Below, piece by piece: positions 29,863 to 40,324 of a stretch of DNA of 64,000 nt (within the stretch, counting starts at the first letter, position 1; each line of letters starts with the position of its first letter). The stretch lies in assembly GCA_049177145.1 (NCBI GenBank), contig CP185406.1, positions 310,001 through 374,000 on the forward strand. Direction: 5' to 3'. Origin of the DNA: Hennigella sp049177145 (GTDB taxonomy: Bacteria; Bacillota_I; Bacilli_A; Mycoplasmatales; Mycoplasmoidaceae). Made by a program: the position numbers and the translations under genes. Below the pieces are notes generated by a model, which saw only the letters and a program-made list of their open reading frames with translations, did not search any database and had not been told where the DNA came from.

Positions 29863-30424
29863 GATAGTTCTTTCTTCTTGGTCTATTAATAATTTTATCT
29901 AATTGTTTAAACAAATCTGAATTAAACACATTTTGGAATGATTTAGATTGAAGCTTTTGAATAATATCATCTTTTACTTCTTTAGCCTTATTTATAAGCT
30001 TCTTTGGATAAAGCATTTGTTGAGCGTGAGCATCAAACTCTTTCTCATCTAATACTCTTATTACTTCAATTTGGCTATTTACATCTATTACTCTAACATC
30101 TAGGTCTAAGTCTATATATTTAATAGCATCTTCTTCAAAAATATAAGGTGTTGCCACATTGAAGTAATAAATAATCTTCTTTTTATCATTTATATTGATA
30201 AATAGATTGTATCATTCATCTTTAAAGATGACTCATAAAGAGTCCTTCTTTGAGTAGGAATGGTAAAATTTCTTGTTTTTTGCTTGACTGATAATGCGAC
30301 AGTTTTGTAGATCTAGAATCAAATATTTGTCATTTTCAAAGATTACTCTAGGGAATTCAAATGTTCGATATAGAGAACCATCAAATTTGTATGCATGCAC
30401 AGCAAGTTTGTGGTTAAGTTTCAT
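29852..30424 (-). CDS. DUF402 family protein (YgaC-like)
   Basis: 190 residues matching the DUF402 family by eye: an N-terminal HAYKFDGSLYRTFEFP, the FKDEWYNLFININD strand with UGA Trp, YYFNVATPYIFEEDAIKYID with the conserved acidic pair, DLDLDVRVID, and LDEKEFDAHAQQMLYPKKLI. Some members of this fold (FomD-like, Staphylococcus Sa1684) are nucleoside-diphosphate phosphohydrolases and use the conserved Asp/Glu set. The role here is unknown. The Shine-Dalgarno AAGGAG is in a hairpin abutting the ATG. Confidence 0.82.
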
Positions 30425-30441
30425 AAGGAGTCTTTCTCCTT
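30425..30441 (-). promoter_or_regulatory. Hairpin enclosing the ribosome binding site of the DUF402 gene
   Basis: On the minus strand AAGGAG, a 5-base loop and CTCCTT form a perfect 6-base-pair stem that ends at the base before the ATG. AAGGAG is the only Shine-Dalgarno candidate. The TATAAT box at 30448-30453 puts the start of transcription near 30441, so the hairpin would be at the very 5' end. Confidence 0.55.
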
Positions 30442-30460
30442 ACTTTCATTATATATAAAT

Positions 30461-30480
30461 AAAAAATAGGGTTATACCCT
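30461..30480 (-). terminator. Terminator of the ABC exporter operon
   Basis: AGGGT and ACCCT stem around TAT, followed by six U on the minus strand, five bases after the ABC gene stop. Confidence 0.7.
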
Positions 30481-30485
30481 ACTTT

Positions 30486-32366
30486 CTATAATTGTTGACC
30501 TTTCTTAAACTGTGCATCATATAGTTTGAAGTAGAAACCGTGCTTCTTTAATAATTCTTTATGAGTACCACGTTCTACGATTTGTCCTTTATCAAGAACT
30601 AGAATTTGGTCTGCATTAGCAATTGTTGACAGTCTATGAGCCACAACAAAGCATGTTTTACCTTTCATTAAATTATCCATTGCTTTTCCAATTAATAATT
30701 CAGTCTTTGTATCGATAGAGCTTGTTGCTTCATCTAGAATAACAATCTTTGGCTTAGCCAAAAAGGCTCTAGCAATAGTTAATAATTGTCTTTGACCTGC
30801 AGATAGGTCTGAGCCATTATCATGCAATACTGTATCATAACCATGAGGTAATTGCATAATGAAGTTGTGTAAGTGTGCCTGTTTAGCTGCAGCTACTATT
30901 TCTTTATCTGTGGCGTCTAATCTACCATATCTTAGGTTTGCTTTAACTGATTCAGCAAACAAGAATGTATCTTGTAAGATAACAGCGATATTTTGTCTTA
31001 AATACTTTCTTGAAATCTTTTCTACTGGTACATCATCAAATAATAATTTTCCACTATCTGGGTCATAGAATTTAGTTACTAAGTTAGTAATTGTTGTCTT
31101 ACCAGCACCTGTCGGTCCAACAATAGCAATTGTTTGTCCGGGTTTAGCAATAAAGTTAAGTTTCTTTAAGATTGGCTTACCTTTTTCATAACCAAATGAT
31201 AAGTCTTTTGCTTCAACCTTACCCTTTAATTGTTTTAATGGTCTAGCATCTGGAGCATCCATTTCCTCAGGTGTATCTAAAATTTGAAATACACGTTGAG
31301 CGCCAGCTACAGCATAGAAGATAAAACTAAAACTTGAAACTAGGTTATTAAAAGCTTCGGTAAAGTTTCTAGCAAAGCTAGTAAAGACAATTAACAATGC
31401 ACTTGGATGGAATTGACCAATCTTAATATTACCTATCTGGAAATTAAACACAGAGTTGTCAATTAGGAATTTAGGTAATCCTAAACTTAATAGAATACCA
31501 AATCCCATAGCACAAATAATAAAGATAGCTATTCTTGTTAAGAAATGGTTAATAGGCATCATCATATTACTTGCTGTTTGAGCAAATAATGAGTTTCTTG
31601 TTAATTCTCTATTAACTACATCAAACTCTTCAACGCACCTATCTTGCATATTGAATAAAGATATGATCTTTGTTCCCGAAATCTTTTCTTCAGCAAAACC
31701 ATTTAATTTAGAGATTGAGTCTTGTTGCTTCATAAATGATGGTTGAACTTTCTTAACGATGATTAAGTTTGTGACAATCATGATTGGTACAGCAACCATT
31801 GTTACAGCGGCTAAGAATCAGTTAATTAAGAACATTACTAATGTGTTCGTTAAAATTAACGCGCTATAGAAGAAAATACTTGATAAATGTTGTGATGTTA
31901 ATTGTGAAATGTTATCAATATCTGATGACATTCTAGTCATAATTTCACCAGAAGGCACTCTATCAAAGAATTTAACTGGTAATAAATGAAGTTTTTGTAA
32001 TGTGCTTCTTCTTAATCCATACATTACTTTTTCCGACACTTTAGCCATCCAAATACTATGTATTAAGTATGTTATTTGTGAAACAACATATACACTAAGC
32101 ATACAAACACATATACCAATAAATTGCATTCAGTTTTCAATTAAGAATGGTTTAGCTTCACTTTGTGGCTTAGTAAAGAAGTTACTATAAATAATACAAA
32201 TACAGAAAGTGGTAAATGTAATCATCACCGCTTCAATGACTGACATTACTGCAGTAAAGATTAATACCCTCCTCTGTCCTTTGAATAAATTAAACATTCT
32301 TCCTATGGAAGAACCTAGTTCCTTGCGAGAAAATTTGGGTCTTTTACTAGCTTGAATCTTCGGCAT
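30486..32366 (-). CDS. ABC exporter subunit (canonical half), type IV fold
   Basis: 626 residues: six membrane helices (about 30-330) fused to an ATPase. Walker A is GPTGAGKTT near 422, the signature is LSAGQRQL near 527, and Walker B is IVILDEATSSID with the catalytic Glu, followed by the H-loop AHRLST. The PSGEIMTRMSSDIDNISQLT coupling-helix segment is typical of multidrug or lipid exporters (MsbA/LmrA-like). It starts two bases after its partner gene, so it forms a heterodimer with it. The substrate cannot be told from the sequence. Confidence 0.9.
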
Positions 32367-32368
32367 AA

Positions 32369-34141
32369 TTACTTAGTTAGACCCTCCTTCCCCATTTGTG
32401 ATACCACAATAGAACGGTATAGAGCGTTGCTCTTTCTTAAAGAGTTGTGGTCTCCATAACCAACTATTCTGCCCTGTTCCATAACAACTATATGGTCACA
32501 ATCTTTAACGGATGAAATACGTTGAGCAACAATGATTGTTGTCATACCTTTCATTTGTTTTCGAATATTAGCTTGTAATCTTGCTTCTGTTAACATGTCT
32601 AATGCAGAAGTAGAGTCATCAAGAATTAAAATATTTGGTTTCTTTACTAATGTTCTAGTAATACATAAACGTTGTTGTTGACCACCGGAGAAGTTTCTTC
32701 CTCTTTGTTCAACTTCACCATTTAGTTTGCCTTTCTTATCATTGATGATGGTATCAGCACAAGCAATCTTTGCTGCTTTCATTAAGTCAGCATCTGTTGC
32801 TTTTTGATTACCATATAACAAGTTATATTTAATTGTTCCAGAGAACAAAATACGTTCTTGCAATACTACACCAACATTTTGTTGCAAGCTACTTAAATCT
32901 ATTTGTTTTACTGGTGTACCACCAATAGTTACTGATCCTCTAGAATTTTCTGGTAAATCATATAAACGGGAGATTAAATTAATTAATGATGTTTTACCAG
33001 AACCTGTTGGTCCCACAATACCAACCATTTCACCTTGCTTAATCTTAAGATTAATATCTTTTAAAACACTTTGTTTTGCATCTTCAAAGTATTTAAAGTT
33101 AACATTCTTAAATTCAATATCTAAATGTTTTGGATTTAATTTTTTAGGATTTTTACTATTTTTGATACTTGGTTCAAGTTGCAATAACTGGTTAATACGT
33201 TTGCATGAAGGTTGTGCTCTTACACAGTTAATAATAACCATACATGAAATAATAACTGAAGCTAATGTTACCATTAGCAAGTTAAAGATTTCATAGATGT
33301 TTCCGACTGTTTCAATCTTAAAGATCAAATCATCATTAATAACTGTTGCACCAGCAATCATGAAGATTGATGCACCGGCAGCATTCATAACAGAGTTAAT
33401 CAATGGAAGGATAATGGCAAAACCAACCCAGGCTTTAGTATTTTGTTTTCTTAACTTCTTGTTAGAGATATCAAATCTATTAGCTTGTTGATCTTCTAAA
33501 CAGAATGATTTGATAACTCTCATACCTAGTACGTTTTCACGTACAACTATGTTGGCATTGTCTATTTCATATTGAACACGTTCAAAAGCAGGAATTACTG
33601 TTTTAGCTACAACAACAAATCCGGCAATAATTAGTAGCATAATTCCTAAGAACATTAAGCCAAACATTCAGAATCTAACAAAACTTGTAATGATTCCATA
33701 AAAGAACATAATTGGTGCTCTAATAAACAATGCTAAAGCTAATTGCATAGCAATTTGGTACTTCTGCACGTCGTTTGTTATTCTAGTAATAATACTTGAT
33801 GTTGTAACTTTATCAATATCACCAAACGATAACTTAGAAGCACGATAAAACATTTCGTGTCTTATTGTTTCGGCGGATAATAGTGATGCCTTAGTTCCAA
33901 CCCAAGAGCCTAGAGCGCCAAAAACTAGTGATGCTATTGCATTAATTAACAACATACTGGTTGCTAATCAAAAACGTCCTCATTGAATAACTTGACCTTC
34001 AGTTGTTGGAACCAAACCAATAACTCTAGCAAGCATGGTTGTTTGAAGACCTTCAAACACACCTTGCAATGCAACAAAAATAATTGCCAATACAGACAAT
34101 ATCTTAGTTTTTCTATTTGATAATTTAAATAGAGTAAACAT
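32369..34141 (-). CDS. ABC exporter subunit (degenerate half), type IV fold
   Basis: 590 residues with six membrane helices and an ATPase. Walker A is GPTGSGKTS near 386, the signature is FSGGQQQR near 493, but Walker B reads ILILDDSTSALD, with Asp in place of the catalytic Glu, and the switch region has AQRISS rather than a His. This is the non-catalytic site pattern of heterodimeric exporters such as TM287/288 and BmrCD, so the pair should have one active and one degenerate nucleotide site. It is the first gene of the operon, divergent from the tRNA-Arg promoter. Confidence 0.9.
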
Positions 34142-34157
34142 TGTTATTTATTTTATT

Positions 34158-34186
34158 TTGATACTTATTATATTAAAAAATATAAT
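34158..34186 (+). promoter_or_regulatory. Promoter of tRNA-Arg
   Basis: TTGATA (34158-34163), 17 bases, TATAAT (34181-34186); transcription would start near 34193, about ten bases before the mature tRNA. Close to the consensus. Confidence 0.75.
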
Positions 34187-34203
34187 AAACTATATAAAGT
34201 TAT

Positions 34204-34282
34204 GTTCACGTAGCTCAATTTTGGATAGAGCAGTAACCTCCTAAGTTACAGGTTGACCGTTCAACTCGGCCCGTGAACGCCA
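34204..34282 (+). tRNA. tRNA-Arg (anticodon CCT)
   Basis: Acceptor arms GTTCACG and CGTGAAC, D arm GCTC/GAGC, anticodon stem GTAAC/GTTAC with loop CTCCTAA, T loop TTCAACT, discriminator G, and an encoded CCA. CCT reads AGG. The T stem has one A-C mismatch. It stands alone. Confidence 0.93.
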
Positions 34283-34285
34283 ATT

Positions 34286-34314
34286 AAAAAAGAGGAACAA
34301 CCTCTTTTTATTTT
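34286..34314. terminator. Bidirectional terminator between tRNA-Arg and the lipase gene
   Basis: AAAAAGAGG and CCTCTTTTT stem around AACAA, with A and T tracts on either side, fits both the plus-strand tRNA and the minus-strand lipase transcript. Confidence 0.8.
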
Positions 34315-35204
34315 TTTATAAATTTAATAATATCTTGTTGAACTTGATGTTTGATTTTAGGTTCATTTAAAATTTCGTGTCTAGCATTAGGATAAAGCTT
34401 CATATCTACATTTTTAATGCCATTCGTCTTATAGAATTGATAAAGTTTCTTTACAGATTTTCCTTTTGATCCTACGGGGTCATCTTGACCAGCAATTATA
34501 AATATTGGCTTTTCCTTTGGAATATTATTAATTGCTTTCTTTCTATAAATATGTCTAAAGGCATTAAACATACTGAAATAAAATTTATTGCTTAATGGTT
34601 TACCATTAAACTCATCAGCATAGTATTTTTTTACTTCTTTTTCATCTGTATTCAATCAACTACCATTTTTAACTTGTTTGTTGTAATTTGAATAATTAAT
34701 TTTTTCAATAAGTTTAGCAGCTTTATGAGGAGAAATATTTTTGTGGTTTCAAGCAATTAATAAACCAAACTTTACATCAATTCTTCCTTTCATTAATGCT
34801 GATCCACAAATTATTGCTTTGTCATATAGATTACATTTAGTAATGTATTCTTGAGCAATAAAAGAACCGTAACTGTGTCCTAATACATACAAAGGTAAAT
34901 GATGTTTCTTCTTTAACATCTTTGAGAAGAATATTTCATCTCTCAATGTGTCATAGAATATATCTTTTCCTTCATATGTTCCAAGTTTCTTACCACCTTC
35001 TGGTGTTTTTCCATGACCACGATGATCATCGGCAAAAACAATATAACCTTGTTTATTTAATACTTTAGCTAATTCATCATATCTAAATGCATGTTCTGCC
35101 ATACCATGAAATATTTGTACAATCCCTATGGGATTTTTTACATTGTCTCATTCGTAACAATATATTCTTTTACCATCAAAGCTATTAATAAATTGTTTTT
35201 TCAT
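34308..35204 (-). CDS. Alpha/beta hydrolase, monoacylglycerol lipase/lysophospholipase-like
   Basis: 298 residues. The oxyanion region is QIFHGMAEHAFRYDELAKVL, then ADDHRGHGKTPEGG; the nucleophile elbow is LGHSYGSF (Ser near 113), the acid is in AGQDDPVGSKG (near 240) and the His is in NARHEIL (near 275). This is the Hydrolase_4 (monoglyceride lipase) arrangement. Its ATG overlaps the glpK stop by one base, so a pathway from monoacylglycerol or lysolipid to glycerol and then glycerol 3-phosphate is a reasonable inference. No signal peptide, so it acts inside the cell. Confidence 0.88.
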
Positions 35205-36670
35205 TATCTTTTTCCTCTTATATATGAATGAATGATCTTCTTTCATCCATTAATCATGGGTTGCATATCTTTTTTAGAACGTTTAGGATAATAAGTTTTT
35301 CAAGCTTTAAACTTAATATCATCTAACGACTTGAAAGCTTTAGTTGCTAATCCTGTACAAATTACAGCACCCATACATGTTGATTCAAGATTAATAATTG
35401 ATATAGGTAATTGAATTAGATTACTTTGTAATCTCATTAAATACTTATTCTTGCTCAATCCACCATCAACACATAGATGTTTAGTGTTTAGATTAATTTC
35501 TTGTGTTATTGCTTCATAAACATCATAGTTTCTAAAAGCAATAGCTTCTCAACAAGCTCTAGCTATTTCTTTTGCTTTAGTATCTTTTGTTCAATTAATG
35601 AATTTAGCTTGAGCATCCATGATTCAATATGGTGCACCTAAACCATTAAAGGCAGGAATTAAATAAACATCAGTGTGTCTACACTTCATTGCTAATCTTG
35701 TAAATCTTCTATGATCCTTAGCAATTCCTTGTTTAATCATTTCATTTATGATAGATCCACCATTAAAAACACTTCCTTCTAAAGCATAAGATGTTTTATG
35801 GTTAAGTGTATTAGCAACAGTTGTTAATAATCTATATTTAGATCTAATTGGTTTATAACCAATGTTTGCTAACATAAAGCATCCTGTTCCATAAGTATTT
35901 TTAATATCACCTTTATGGAAACAACCTTGTCCCAATAAAGATGATTGTTGATCACCAATCAAACCAGCAATTTGTATTGGTTTGCCTAAAACATTTGTAA
36001 ATCCAACAATCTTATCATTATCTACTGGTGTAGGTAATATTTGTTTTGGAACTTTAAAGAACTTTAATAATGCATCATCTCATTTCAATGTATGAATGTT
36101 AAATAACATTGTTCTAGATGCATTTGTAACATCAGTTACAAACACTTTACAATTAGTTAAACGATAAACTAAATAACTTTCAATTGTTCCAACACATAAA
36201 CGTTTTTCTTTTAATGCTTTCTTAACAGAAGGAACATTCTCTAATAATCATTTAATCTTAGTAGCAGAGAAATAAGAGTTCACTATTAATCCAGTTCTGT
36301 CTTGGATAACATTTGCCATCTTAGATAATTTTAATTTTTGGCAATATTTAGCTGTTCTTCTACATTTTCAAATAATAGCATTTGTTAAAGCTTTACCTGT
36401 TTTCTTATCTCATGCTACAATTGTTTCTCTTTGGTTAGTAATTCCTAAGCCATAGATATCATCTAAATTAATGCCTTTAACTAGTTTTTTTAAACATGTT
36501 AATGTTTTAGATCATATTTCATTAGCATCTTGCTCTACCCATGTAGGTTTAGGTTCAATTAACTTAGTAAATGAACGTTCAAATCTTTTAATCTTTTGCT
36601 TTTTAACATCAAAAAGAACAGCACGAAGTGATGTTGTTCCTTCATCGATTGTTAAAATATAACGTTTCAT
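35204..36670 (-). CDS. glpK: Glycerol kinase
   Basis: 488 residues, FGGY family. YILTIDEGTTSLRAVLFD start (glycerol kinase usually has DQGTTSSR; Glu replaces Gln here), GLGITNQRETIVAWDKKTGK, and GLIGDQQSSLLGQGCFHKGD, the family signature containing the catalytic Asp. It phosphorylates glycerol for glycolysis and lipid synthesis. No glpF or glpO is adjacent; instead a lipase follows and ktrB lies 3 bases upstream. Confidence 0.93.
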
Positions 36671-36673
36671 CTA

Positions 36674-38410
36674 CTATCCGATCTTAATATCCTCGTATGG
36701 ATATTGAATATCGTTAAAGTGAGGGTGGAATCTAGTTCAAGACAATAATGTGTTAATAACACCTAATTGTCCTACAAACATTAATAGGATTAGATATAGT
36801 AATCCTCATCATTTTGTTACAGCAGTAATACCTGTAGACAATCCCACAGTACCGAATGCTGAAGCACATTCCACCATAAATTCAGAGAATGAGAATCAAA
36901 CTGAAGGCACTTGAATAATTTCACGCGGAACAGGTGTAGCAGAATATAACACAGCAACACCAAGCAATAACAATAGCAATGAGATTACGAAAATCATAAA
37001 TGCTTGAGTTACTGTATCTGGATGAATTCTTCTCTTGAAGAAGAAGACATTTCTTCTACCGCACAATTTACATCATATAGTTACGAAGATAATAGCTAGT
37101 GTTGTTGTTCTAATACCACCGGCAGTTGAACATGGTGAAGCACCTATAAACATTAGAATTATTAATATTCATTTGCTGCCTTCACAGAAAACATTTGTTT
37201 TAATTGTTTCCATTCCTAATGAACGACAGTTAAATGTTTGGAAGATAATAGCAAAGCATTTATTTAGCATTGGATTAGAACCAAATTCACCAAACATGTT
37301 TCTATTACCAATAATTGTTAGATCTCTTACCTGTATTGTTTTATCTCCAACCGCCATTTCTAGTGTTGAATTAACTCTAGGATCAAGGAATTCACATAAG
37401 AATGTTCCTAGTAAACCAAAAGCAGCAACAAAGATATAAACACTAATAGCCACTTTAGAATAAAGTGTCATCTTATATCTTTTGCCTGTTGCTTTACATT
37501 TAATCTTTTCAATTACATCAAATCAAACAAAGTGTCCTAAACCACCAATAATTAATTCAAGAATAATTAAAGTTTGGAAAATGATACCAAGATCATTTCT
37601 AAATGGAGCCATTGAGTTAGCTGAAATGTTATCAAATCCAGCGTTGTTCATTGCTGATACGGTTGTAAATAAACCTACTCATAATGAATAACCAAAGTTG
37701 TGGTATAGAGGTAGTGGTTTAGATAAATCACTAAATGATATACCATGGTAAATAGAAGATTCAAAATCTAAAAATTGTTGTTGATAAGATGGTATGAATG
37801 TAAAACATAATGCATAACCAAACATAAATACAACTTGTGTTGATAAGATGAAAATTAAAGCAACTTTAATAACATGAAATGATTGACTTAATTTACTTCC
37901 ACCACGTTCAGCTTGCATGATATACAATTGACCTACGTCAATCTTGTCATCTTTCTTCTTAAAGAAGTTTCATACATAGTAGAATAGTGCAACAACACCA
38001 ATACCGCCAATTTCAATTAATATTAACAATACTACTTGACCACCTGGGTTAAGATATTGGTAAATATTAACTGGTGTTAATCCTGTATCACTAAACCCCG
38101 AACAAGCTATGAATAAAGCTTTAACAAAGTTATATTCAATACCATTAATGACTACGGGGGTAAAACCATTAATTTGAACTCATTTTCCTGTTTCTTCATT
38201 TAAAATTGGATTTAAACAGAATGGTGCACAAAGTAATAAAGCACCAGTAACAATAATTACAAGATATAACCTAAAAAGACGTTGAGGTAATGTTTTACCT
38301 ATAACGACTCTCAATACTTTTTTTCCACCACGAACAAAAGCGGAACCAAAACGTTTGAAAACGTTTCGATTTTTTATCGTTTTGCCGGTGCTTGTATCTC
38401 TTGCTTCCAT
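36674..38410 (-). CDS. ktrB: Potassium transporter, KtrB/TrkH family
   Basis: 578 residues with four M1-P-M2 repeats. Filter-like segments are GFSDTGLTP (near 103), SAMNNAGFDN (near 250), GASPCSTAGGIRT near 430 and SAFGTVGLST near 520, each placing a Gly at the K+ filter. A basic N-terminus of 45 residues is cytosolic. The RCK-type regulator KtrA is not adjacent. UGA Trp occur between helices. It begins an operon with glpK and the lipase. Confidence 0.92.
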
Positions 38411-38430
38411 AAATACAAAAACTTGCTATT

Positions 38431-38459
38431 ATTATACACTATTATATTATTTATCTAAA
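38431..38459 (-). promoter_or_regulatory. Promoter of ktrB-glpK-lipase
   Basis: On the minus strand TTTAGA (38454-38459), a 17-base spacer and TATAAT (38431-38436). The -35 box overlaps the end of trmL. Confidence 0.5.
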
Positions 38460-38959
38460 TAGTCTATTTTATGTGGTTCTAATTTTTCTAAATTAGAAAA
38501 ATTAGAAAGGCTTGCTATTTCATAGGTACAAATTGCAACACAGTTACTTAAGTTTAAACTACGCACATTTTTGCTGCTTGGGATTCTAATCGTATGAGAT
38601 TTATTAGCAACTAAAATGTCTTTTCTAATACCAGTAGATTCTCTACCAAACATTAAATAGATGTCGCCATTTTTTGATGGTTTTTTAATATCTGATAAAA
38701 GATGTTTTCCATATCTTGTTATGTAATAAATTTCATCATCTTTCTTTAATGTCTTAATGAAATCTTCATAACAATCGTATTCATACATTTTTAAATGTTT
38801 TCAATAATCACAACCCGAACGTTTTAAGTTCTTATCAGATAAAACAAAACCATATGGTCTAATTAAATGCAAAATTGCATCAAAACCAACACAAGTTCTT
38901 GCGATATTTCCTGCGTTTTGTGGTATTTCTGGTTCAAAAAGGACTATATGTAATTTCAT
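38447..38959 (-). CDS. trmL: tRNA (cytidine/uridine-34-2'-O)-methyltransferase
   Basis: 170 residues of the SPOUT superfamily. LHIVLFEPEIPQNAGNIART is the TrmL start; MFGRESTGI (near 118) and the C-terminal IRIPSSKNVRSLNLSNCVAI form the knot and SAM site (typical PM.....SLNLS.A). It methylates the wobble base of tRNA-Leu; a tRNA-Leu(TAA) gene is in this window. The start is 6 bases from the palindrome shared with rubrerythrin. Confidence 0.92.
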
Positions 38960-38964
38960 ATACG

Positions 38965-38988
38965 TTAAAAGTATTATAATACTTTTAA
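38965..38988. promoter_or_regulatory. 24-base perfect palindrome at the rubrerythrin/trmL promoter
   Basis: The half-site TTAAAAGTATTA is followed directly by its exact complement. It contains TATAAT on both strands (38975-38980 for rubrerythrin), so a bound repressor would cover the -10 box. The AAGAGG ribosome site of rubrerythrin begins at its edge. A peroxide- or metal-sensing repressor of the Fur/PerR kind is a natural candidate, but the site is not the standard Per box. Confidence 0.65.
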
Positions 38989-39000
38989 GAGGTATTTAAA

Positions 39001-39585
39001 ATGAAACAAAAAAGCTTAAAAGGAACTAAAACGCTTAAAAATTTAATGGAAGCTTTTGCTGGTGAAAGTCAAGCAAGAAATAAATATGATTATTTTGCTA
39101 GCCAAGCTAAAAAGGATGGCTATGTTCAAATTGCTAACTTCTTTACTGAAACAGCATTAAATGAAAAAGAACATGCTAAACTTTGATACAAATTAATTAA
39201 TGGTGGATCAGTTTCATCAACTAAAGTAAACTTAAGAGCTGCTGCAGCAGGTGAAAACTTTGAACACGCTAAAATGTATAAGAGAATGGCTAAGGAAGCT
39301 AAAAAAGAAGGCTTCCATGATATAGCTGCATTATTTGAAGGTGTAGCTTCTGTTGAAGAACAACACGAAAAGAGATATTTAGCTTTATTAAAGCTAATAA
39401 CTTCTGGTAGAGCATTTAAGAAACCTAAGAAAATTGCTTGAAAGTGTAATAACTGTGGAAAGATTGTTTACTCTACAACAGCTCCAAAAGTTTGTCCAGT
39501 TTGTAAACACCCACAATCTTACCAAGAAGCAAATTGCAAATGCTCTTACTCATTAGATGGTTGCACTTGCAAATGTAACAAATAA
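39001..39585 (+). CDS. Rubrerythrin with extra cysteine-rich tail
   Basis: 194 residues. The ferritin-like di-iron domain has Glu22, E55-x-x-H58, Glu85 and E119-x-x-H122. The C-terminal rubredoxin-like domain has C149-x2-C152 and C165-x2-C168. After it comes a tail (177-194) with five more Cys in CKCSYSLDGCTCKCNK, not part of ordinary rubrerythrin. The protein reduces hydrogen peroxide in anaerobes using a reduced electron donor; reduced ferredoxin from nifJ would be one source (inference). UGA codes two Trp. Rubrerythrin is rare among mollicutes, so lateral gain is likely. Confidence 0.94.
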
Positions 39586-39612
39586 AAAAAATAGGCAAAG
39601 CCTATTTTTTTT
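39583..39612. terminator. Bidirectional terminator, rubrerythrin and metK operon
   Basis: AAAAAATAGGC and GCCTATTTTTT pair around AAA. It begins at the rubrerythrin stop and overlaps the end of the minus-strand gene, so it serves both. Confidence 0.85.
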
Positions 39613-40315
39613 GTTCATTCTTTTTAGTTTCATCTGTAACTTTAGTGTTTGCTTTGGCTTTAGCTAATGCTTCTTCCATAGCTTTTCTACTAGCTTCAGC
39701 GTTCTTTAAGATTGCGTCATTATCCATTTTGAATTTTAATTTTGCACAAATTGCATTAGCAATCTTTTGTTCAAGAATGGTTTTTCTAACTCCTTCCATT
39801 CTTTTTGGATCATTAAGAATATCTCTAATAGGGCGATTAGTTTCTTTGTAATAGTTATCTAAAGAATCTCTTAGTTCTTTATCTTCTACTGTAATGTTCC
39901 ATTCTTTAGCTAAAACACTAAATAACATTTCTTTTTCCATCAATCTAGTTGCCATAGTCTTTACATATTCATATGGAGCTTTAGATAATCTAGGATCAGC
40001 TTTAATAAATGAATCTGTTACATTTTGTAAGTCTGCTGGATCAATCTTTATTTCATAACACGGAACAATAATGTGCATTGCTGCATTAAAGATATTGTCT
40101 CTGACTACCATGTTGTGAATTCTTTTTTGAATGTCAGCATCAGATAATTTGTCTCCAAATTCTTTTTTCATTCTATTAAAGTGGAAATCAACTGCTTGTT
40201 TATCAGCAATTAATCTATCAATCGTTACTTCTTTAGAAAAATCAGGTTCTTTGATTTTCTTAATAGTTGATTGAGCTTTAAATGTATTAGGTTGTTCTTT
40301 CTTTTCTTCTGCCAT
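39602..40315 (-). CDS. Trigger factor C-terminal domain-like protein
   Basis: 237 residues, mostly helical. The middle (about 60-205) resembles the trigger factor/SurA-type chaperone arm: RIHNMVVRDNIFNAAMHIIV, then LMEKEMLFSVLAKEWNITVE, with the family pattern of hydrophobic helix followed by acidic turn. The N-terminal ribosome-binding domain (GFRxGxxP loop) and the PPIase domain are missing, and the C-terminus is Lys/Ala-rich. It may be a stand-alone chaperone or a reduced trigger factor. It is 9 bases after the DivIVA-like gene. Confidence 0.6.
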   Translation of the reverse strand: MAEEKKEQPNTFKAQSTIKKIKEPDFSKEVTIDRLIADKQAVDFHFNRMKKEFGDKLSDADIQKRIHNMVVRDNIFNAAMHIIVPCYEIKIDPADLQNVTDSFIKADPRLSKAPYEYVKTMATRLMEKEMLFSVLAKEWNITVEDKELRDSLDNYYKETNRPIRDILNDPKRMEGVRKTILEQKIANAICAKLKFKMDNDAILKNAEASRKAMEEALAKAKANTKVTDETKKNEQKK

Positions 40316-40324
40316 AATAATCTC

